Virus record (IMG/VR): IMGVR_UViG_3300044614_001077
Span: 1 to 24,845 of that record
Reading direction: 5' to 3' (one strand)
Source: a virus
Length of the DNA: 24,845 nt
Positions 15,109 to 24,100 of this stretch are shown piece after piece. Every line of letters begins with the position of its first letter. The first letter of the stretch is position 1. The notes under the pieces are model-generated. The model searched no databases and was not told the origin of the DNA. It worked only from the letters and a program-made list of their open reading frames with translations. Made by a program: the position numbers and the translations under genes.

Positions 15109-18100
15109 AAGCATCAAAAGTTATAAATGATAAATCAAATGTGGTAGCAGATGAATCAAATGATCCTTGCGTTTCTTCAGGATCTGGAATTTCTGTTAGA
15201 ATTTCAATTTCTGGATATAAGTATCCAATTCCAGCATCTATAACATCAACTCTAGAAATACCAACTTGTGCCTTTACTTGTCCATCAAAACCAGTTGGTG
15301 AACTTAATGAAACTACAGGAGTTGAGGTATAACCCTCTCCGCCAGAAGTTAACTGTACAGTTCTAATTCTTCCTCTAATTAGATTTGCTAATGCTTCACC
15401 ATTTCTTCCAAAGACCGAACCAAGATAATCAAATGTGATCAATGAGTTTGATGATTCGACAATAGCAACAGTTCTATCTCTATCTTCAGATTCAATTTCA
15501 AGTTGGTCTCCAGATTCAATTGGTGGAATTACTGTAGCAGCAATAACATCAGCATCAGATCCAATATACGAGTATGCAACAAAGGTACTACCAGCACGAG
15601 GAACTTCCGCAAAGTTGATTCTTGAACCAACAATCTCAAATGCTACTCCTGGTTCTTGAATAACTCCATTTAATGATACAATGATATTATTTTCTGGTCT
15701 AATATTTGTAGACTGAACTCCATCTGTAATTGTTAATGAATAGAATACTTCATTTAATTTTAAGTTGAAGCTGCTTCTTAGTGAGTCAAACTCGAATGAA
15801 ATATCATCTAGTTTTCTCAATTTACCAACATAAGTTCCGTGGAAAGTTGCTCCTAATTCTGGTGCCTCTAAGAATTCAATAACATCACTGAATGTATTAT
15901 ATGATACTCCAGCTGGTTGTAGAATACCATTAATGTAAACTAGAACATAACCATCAGAATCTGGGAAGTATGAGATTCCATTATTAGATGTCAACTTAAA
16001 TGTTGTTTGTGTGCCATCAAAACCTCTGAAGGATCTTGAAATTCTACCAACAACTTCTTTAACAGTGACAATACCAGATCTATAATCATTAGACACTAAC
16101 TGAGAATACTGTGTAAATGTTCCCTTAACGCCACTCAAATATAATCTATAGTTTGATCCAATTTGGAGAATTCTTTCAACATATCCGTATGCAATTTCGG
16201 ACTGTACAGAAACAGATTCTACACTTGCGAATCCACTTGGATACTGTTCGGAACCAGCAAAATATGCAATAGTTTCTCCAACCTCAAAATTATCATCATC
16301 TAGTAAATTGGAGATGTATAGATATTTTTGACCTCCATTCTGCTCATACTTGAGTAAAACTGCTTCTTTTCCTTGAGGAATATTGTCCGTAACATTAACA
16401 ATCTTTTCCCCAACCACAAATGTCGTAGATTCTTCATTTGGAAGATCTATCGTTAAACGATATACATTTGTAGTTTTTACAAGACTACCAATAGATACCT
16501 GAGTTCCTTCATAACCTAAAGTATCAATATAGATGTCACTCGTCGAAGAATATACTACATTAGATACATGGAATTTATCATTAAGTGATTCAGTATCTAG
16601 TACTAACTTACCACCAGAAGTATCAAGTACTGGAGATGTTGTTCTTTCATATAGAGATACCGTGGATTCGGAATCAGATTTTGGTGCTCTGATGTAATCT
16701 CCAGTGGAGAAACTTCCAAGGACATTCTTAAGTTGAACTCTATTATCAATAGAAACTATAGTTGCAGTGAAATTATCTTCATTTAAGAGAACATTGTTCA
16801 CATTAAATGGACCGCTTTGGATTGCAACATCAATATAGTTAATAGTTTCGGAATAGTATACCGAATATACCTTACAAATTCTTGATGGTTGACCTAAAAC
16901 TGTAAGTTCCTGATTAATATCGAATGTTTCTACTGCTTCAGCAAAGTTAACTCTAAATCTCTTTAGAATAGTTTTTACATCTGCTCTATTGATAATGATT
17001 GATGAAATCTCACCATATTCCTGAGAAGTTGTGCCATAGATATAATCTCCTTCAGTAATACCACCCTTAACTGGAGTTATTGGATCTCTAGTTGGATATA
17101 CAATAGAAGGAATTACAATTGAATTTTCTGGAACAATAGCATTATCATCAATATATGATGAATTATTTAATGTTCCTAATAGTATGCTCATATTATCATC
17201 AATAAATGACTGCATACTGGTCAAATTGCCCCCAGTTATTGAAATTGCAGAGTCTGTATATGAATAGAAACCAGCAGCACTAGAAGGAGATTGTAAAGTT
17301 TCTGCAACTGCTTGCTTCATCAAATCTCTAACTTGCTGGTATGCATAAATGCTCTGAATTAATTCTCCCTGTAGTGAAGTTACAGTTCCAGTTGCAGCAT
17401 CAATATATGCAACAGTAGATTCGTAAATTCCACTATTGCCATCTGTTAATAGATCATATACAATAGCATCAACAATATATCCAATGTCTCTTATGCACTT
17501 AGCATTTCCACCTGGGATTGAGAATCCTGGATAATTGTTAAGTGTTCTCTGAATAGTTTCATTCTGAATATACAACTTATTAAACATAATAAGTTTAGCA
17601 GCATCTCTCTTCACCTGTGTAGTTGGGATGAGAATATCAATTGCCTTTTGGAATAGAACATCAATCGCTGATTTAATATCTGCACATCCACCACCATATG
17701 TTCCATCATCTAATATAATTGTTAGATCCTTATATTTTGATGTTGTTATTCCATATAGTGAAGCATATTCTGTAGTTCCAGTAACAATCCAATTGTTAAC
17801 TGCATATTGGCAAAGTTCATTTGCCTTTTCCATTGCAACTACAGTAGGTAGAAGTTCATTCTTGATATACTCGATGTTATCATCGGATCCAACATAGAAC
17901 TTCATTGCATTGATAGTATTAACATCTCCTCCAGATACTAGATCTGAAATAATAGATGGTAAAATATACTGTACCAGATCTCTCTTACATGTTGCAGAAG
18001 AACCACCAGGATAGTTAAATGCCTTATACTGAACTCCATTTAGGGTATAAGTAAATTGACTATCAATATGAGCGATAGTCTCATCAGCAATGAAGTTTCT

Positions 18101-21100
18101 ATTGAACCAGATTAGATCACCAGCATCTCTATAAACATTTCCTGTAGGTGCAATCGTGTCATTAATGGAATTCCATAATGTGTCAATCTGAGCACGAACA
18201 TCAGCACAGTCTCCAAGATCAATTGTGATATCAACTGGAGGAATTGGGAATCTTTCAGTGTATTCTGGAGTTTCACTCAATTGACCAATTACTGCTTGCT
18301 GACAAAGTTCATTCATTTGAGTGTGGGTATAAACACTCTGGAGGACTTGTCTCTCAATAAATCTTAGACCACCATTACTATCAAGATAGAATCTTGCAGC
18401 AGTGATTGACTCATAGTTTCCACCATTTTCAATATCAGAAATTACAGCTTGTAGTAGTAGTGATAAATCTAATTTACATCTATTTGTTCCTTCGGTAGAT
18501 GATGCGCTATCTCCAGGTATAACTAGATCTGGATAACGATTTTTTAGTCTACCTGCTGCCTCATCGATAATATAAGCAGAATTTAGTCTTAGTAGATTTG
18601 CAGCATCTCTAAATCTGTGTTGAGCATCAGAGTAGATTTGATCAGTAGTAATAATTTTATCAGAAGTATCAATTTGCTTGACAACAAATGGAATAGCGAA
18701 ATATGTCGATACTTTTGCTGTTATTGAGTTATAAGAAATATTCTCTCCGACTATAAAGTTTCCAGTCTTATCTCCAACATAAATTGTTTTTAATGCATAA
18801 TTGACACCAATAATGTCTGCTGATACTCCACTAATTGATCCAAGTATAGTATTTCCTATTTGGAAATTACCTCCACTCAAATCATAATATGTTAGTTTTC
18901 TAACCTCAATAGACTCATCTTCACTAAAATCGTCAGTTTCATTTCTATATTCTACTTTAATATTTTGTACAAATTCTCCTTGTAGTAACTCTGCAGTTGG
19001 ATTTGTGTAATTTAACAGTGTATTCTGAATTTCCTCAAAGTCCACAAATGTACTTTCTACCTTGATATCAGAATCATCAATATCAACTACTTCAGCAACA
19101 CTTCTACTAATATCATCAACAATAGTATTTGGATTTGATGGATTTACGATTCTGTTGAATAGTAAACCATAGAATCTACTTGGGTCACTGATGGATACTG
19201 AAGATACTGGATCAATCTTAATACTGGTTAAGATCTTATGGTTCGCTGTTGAAGTTTGACCAATAATGATCTCATTTGCTACAAAAGTTCCAGAAATTGA
19301 ACTTAGAATGAGTCTCTTGATTTGTGGATTCCAAAATACAACTTCTCCAACTGCAGATGATGTTGATCCAACAACTTCTTCTCCGATTTGGAAATCACCA
19401 ACGAATGAGTAATCTGAATTGATTACGATGTATACATTAGGATCTGTGTATGGAGCTAGTGATATAACTTTGGCAACAATTCCAGTTTGTGCTGAAATTA
19501 TAAAGTCATCAATATCAATGTTTAGTAGTCCAGAAGGAGAATCATAAGTACCAGAAGTTTTGCTAATGACAATTTTATTTGTTATTACATTTGACTGTGG
19601 TTCTAAATTAATTTCTTCTACTACTGCAGTTTGCTTACTTAAGTTAGTAAGTTTTTCTTGGAATCTGTATATATTGCTGTTAATAATAGATTCAACAGAG
19701 ACTATGTTTGCATTTAATCCAGTTGCAGGTGATATTACAGTTTCTGTATTTAAGAAGGTTCCCTGAATATTGAATACTGTTAGTGTGGTTGATGTTGAAG
19801 AAACAACCGTCGCTGTTGCATTAGATACAAGACCTCTAATAGTATTTCCAAGTTCTGGGATAATGCCACTAATATTATTAATTGTTATTAATTTTGTTTC
19901 CTCAAACTGAAGTTCAACCTCTGCATAACTAATTTTGGTTGGTGCAGGAGGTGGCTCACTGAAGATGATATTTCCTTGCTGAACATTAAATGAACTTCCA
20001 GGTGCCTGAACAACTCCATTTATGGTAATCATAAATTGACTTGTCTGTGCAACAACAATATTTCCATCAATTGTTAGTGGGAAAATTCTTCTTTCTCCAT
20101 CAAACAGAGTGGAAATATCATCCAATTTCTGAACAACAGATGTTAGAATTTCCTCAGAAGATGTTAGTCTCTTATTTCTGAACAGAACTTGAGTATTATC
20201 AAATTCACTGTAGATTGGTTCTGCTAGAGCAAAGTTATCTATGTGAGAAACTACAGAACTCTCAATTAGATTTACACTCTTGACTAACTCAAAGTCTGTT
20301 TTATTAGTTAATCCCTTGTTCTCTCCAGTAACTCCAATTTCACCAAAAATCTTAAATCCAGCTGGGTGTACATTATCAATTACGATATTTTTCCATTCTT
20401 CAATAGAGATAGGACTCTTAATATTATATGAGAACGCTTGGTATAGGTAAGAGTCTTGAACTCTTTGTACAATTTCACTTGGTTTGCCAACATCATCTAG
20501 GAATTTGCCAGTTGTTTTTGTAATAGAATCAACTTCTAGAATACCTCTAGCAATACTAATATCACCAATAGTACCACTTGCCTTAGAAATTGATCCAGTT
20601 ACATTTTGACCAATCTCAAAATCACCACTATAGTCAACTAATTTGAGTAGTCTTGGACCAATTTGCCATCCATCATTATTTGATACTATTCCAATTGCAG
20701 TTGCATTATCGATGTTTAGACCCTGGAATACTGTTTCTCCAGATAGGAATCTTGCAGTTTCTAGTACAGATTCTGCCTTACCACCGAAGGAATCTGTTAG
20801 AATGATCTGTCTTCCAGTACCATTATTAACAAATGAGATAAAGTTTCCAGTTTCTGCATCAACTGGTGTTAGTGCAATACGAAGCTGGTCATCTTCTAAA
20901 CCAGATGTTGTACCAGAAATTGCATAGTAAGTCTGATTTGGATTGATGAAACCGAATGATGTTAGTGGGAAGTCAGCACCTTCTCCAAGGTCTCTGATAT
21001 CAAACTTAACCTCAGCACCATTTGGAATTCCATGTGGGAATGCAAACTGGAATAACTGTAGGTCAATGTTTACAACATATGTGAAACTAGACTTTAATTC

Positions 21101-24100
21101 GACAGTTGGTTCTGTTGTATATCCAGATCCAGGATTCTTAATTACAATAGCATTAATTCTACCATTTCTTAGGATTGCTTCTGCAATTGCACCAGTTCCT
21201 CCACCACCAGTAATTACAACTTCTGGAGGTGAAGTATATCCAGTACCAGGATCAATCACCTTGATGCTGCTTAATACGCTAGTACTTGTTAACTGTAGAT
21301 TAACTGGGAATGTGATTTCTGGTCTTAATGTATAGTCATGAGTATAATCAAAACCAAAGTTGTTGTTCTTTAGTCTCTTAATTTTACCAACACTACTTCC
21401 CTTAACAAAAATAGAAGCACCAGTTCCTCTTGGTGGAATTACTACTCGTAACTCAGCACCAGATCCAGTTAGTTGTGGACCAAGAATACCAGGAATTGCA
21501 TCAATATCAATAAATGCTGTAGTATATCCTTTTCCTGGATCAGTTACAATAACTTCAACAATTTGACCTGCAGGATCTGTACTTCCATCTACTGTAATTC
21601 TTACTTTTCCTCCAGCTCCATCTCCAGAAATTGGAACTCCAAAGTATTCCCCTGCTTCATATTCTGTTCCAGGATCTATAATTTCTACTCTTTCAATCTT
21701 TCTGGAAGATTCAATATCGGTAATGATAGGTAGTTTTTTATAGAAACCACCACCATTAATGAGTCTAATAGAACCGATAGAACCTACTGCCTTTTTAGAT
21801 GTGGTGGTATATGAAGATAATGCTGCAACTGCTGCCTTCTCTGGCTCAAATTTGATTGGGAAAATCAATTGATTTGCACCAGTTGTAATAGTTGCACCTC
21901 CAAGTTCCTTAACCTCAAATGTACCAATATAAGGACTTGGTAGAACATCAATGTAAGAATTATCTCCAACAGGACTTTCAGATCCAATTCTTGCTGGGTC
22001 TGCATAGTAACTGATATTTGATACATCGTCAGTTACCTTAAATGAAATGAATGGAGAGTTTCCTGGCTCATCTATACCTGGAGTTCCTTTTCTAACAATA
22101 TTCTTGAAAGTATATTCAATTTTGTTTAGATTATCTCTGTAGAAAGATAAGAAGTGTCCTAGGTTTGATGGATCAGATGTATCAAAGGTATACTGCTGTC
22201 CATAAATTAATCTAATGATAGGATGCTTGACATAAACACTAAACGATGTTCCAGATCCAATAACTGAAGATGGTGATGTCTTAATGCTGAAAATAAATTC
22301 TTTCTTATTAAGAACACTACTTACATAGTAAGTACCATCAGTATTGGAATATTCAGGTGATGATTGTAGAGAAATAATATCTCCAATATTCAAGTAATGT
22401 GATGTAGCAGATCTTACAAATAATTGATCAGTATTTGCTGATGTGTTAATTTGCAATACTTTCTTCAGATTTGTAGTTAATGTAATTTGAGTTACTGCGG
22501 TTAGTCCTGAAATAGTTAATTGCTTCTTATCAGAACTAAATGAGAAGAATGAACTTCCAAGGATATATACAGATCCTCTAGAGTATGAAGATCCAGAAAT
22601 AACTTCATCAACTCTTACTTGATAATCATCATCCGAATAATCCTTAAAGATTGCAGATAATCCTACAGGAATATCAAAGACAAATGTTCCTGGAGTAGTA
22701 GCATCTTCATTAGCAAAGATGTATTTTGGTATCTCATTTACAGCATTATCGGATGTCTCTAATGATCCGCTGCTATTGACAAAAGTACCATTAACAGAAG
22801 AAATTAGTATCTGATTATCTTGTGGAATTACATCAATAATTTTTGCTGTTGCAATAGAGACATTAGATGAATTCTTTTGAGTAAGAGTCGTTCCTTTTGT
22901 AAAATTAAATTCCTGATTCAATGTTAGTCTTCTTACATTATCAACTTTAGATGTTGCGAATGTTCTAAAGAAGAATTTATCATACGACTTAGCAGATAGA
23001 ATTGGTTTTCTTCCTCCAGGGGAAGGAATAGTTGCAGTTCTAGTTGACCAAGTATCAAGAGTGGATACTATAGTTTGTGTATTTTGATCTAAGAACGATA
23101 ATACATCAGTAAAGTCTAATACTTGGAATCCTTCATTAGCTAAGATATAATTAGAAATATTTGTTTCTAATGCAATATTATTAAGTGTATATAATGTTCT
23201 GGAAATTTCTAGATTTGCATTTGTGAATTGAATATCACCAAGTCTGACTGAATCTGAGTTTTTGTCTAGTTTAATAGAGTATGATTTTGCAGTTCCATGG
23301 TCATATGGAGTTAATGCTGCTGATGGAACAGATGATGGTCCAGAATATGTAATAGAGTAATTACTATATCTAATTTCATCAACTCTCATGGGCCAAGAAG
23401 AATATGATGTAGTAGATCCAAACTCAATTGTAGTTGGATTCATATCTACACTTTCACTTATGGTTGCAATTTGCGTACCATTCCAAATTAATTTATATGT
23501 TGTAATTCCACTAGAGAACTCTTTCTTTAACGCAACATGGACCCATCCAGATGTTAAATCTGTAATATAAGTAGATGCAGCAGTAAGTTGTGAAATTGAT
23601 GCTGCATCATTACTTAATCTAACTTTTCCGTATGTGGATGGAGAACTAGTATCTGCAAATACAGCAACTCTTACCCCATTAGTTCCATTGGTGCATCTAA
23701 TTAATAGTGGAACTTTTGCAGTAGCTGCAGTATCCCACTTAATCCATTTTTCTAGAGTCCAGGATGAAGATGCAATACTTGTGGTTATTGACATCTTAGC
23801 ACTTTGACTCATATTATAAGCATATGTTCCATACTTAGAGGTTGTTCCAATAGAAACAGTTCCTGAAGTTACAATATTAGAAACTCTACCCAATCTATCT
23901 ACATAATCAGATCCATCGAATAAGAATTGAGTTCTATTTGGATAGTATCTTCCAGTTATAGTTGGATCTCCAGATACATCAGACACACATGACACTACAT
24001 CGTATCCATATGAATAATCTGTTGTTTCAATCTTATTTGATTTAATTACATTACCAAGATAGTTGATCTTTGAGATAATTACATATTTCGCATTATTTGC

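Noticed and set aside
20943-21335. Antisense open frame of 130 codons (and other plus-strand frames such as 10867-11247, 4294-4587 and 7522-7815)
   Set aside because: They lie fully inside well-supported minus-strand genes, lack ribosome sites, and their sequence is the low-complexity complement of repeat-rich codons.
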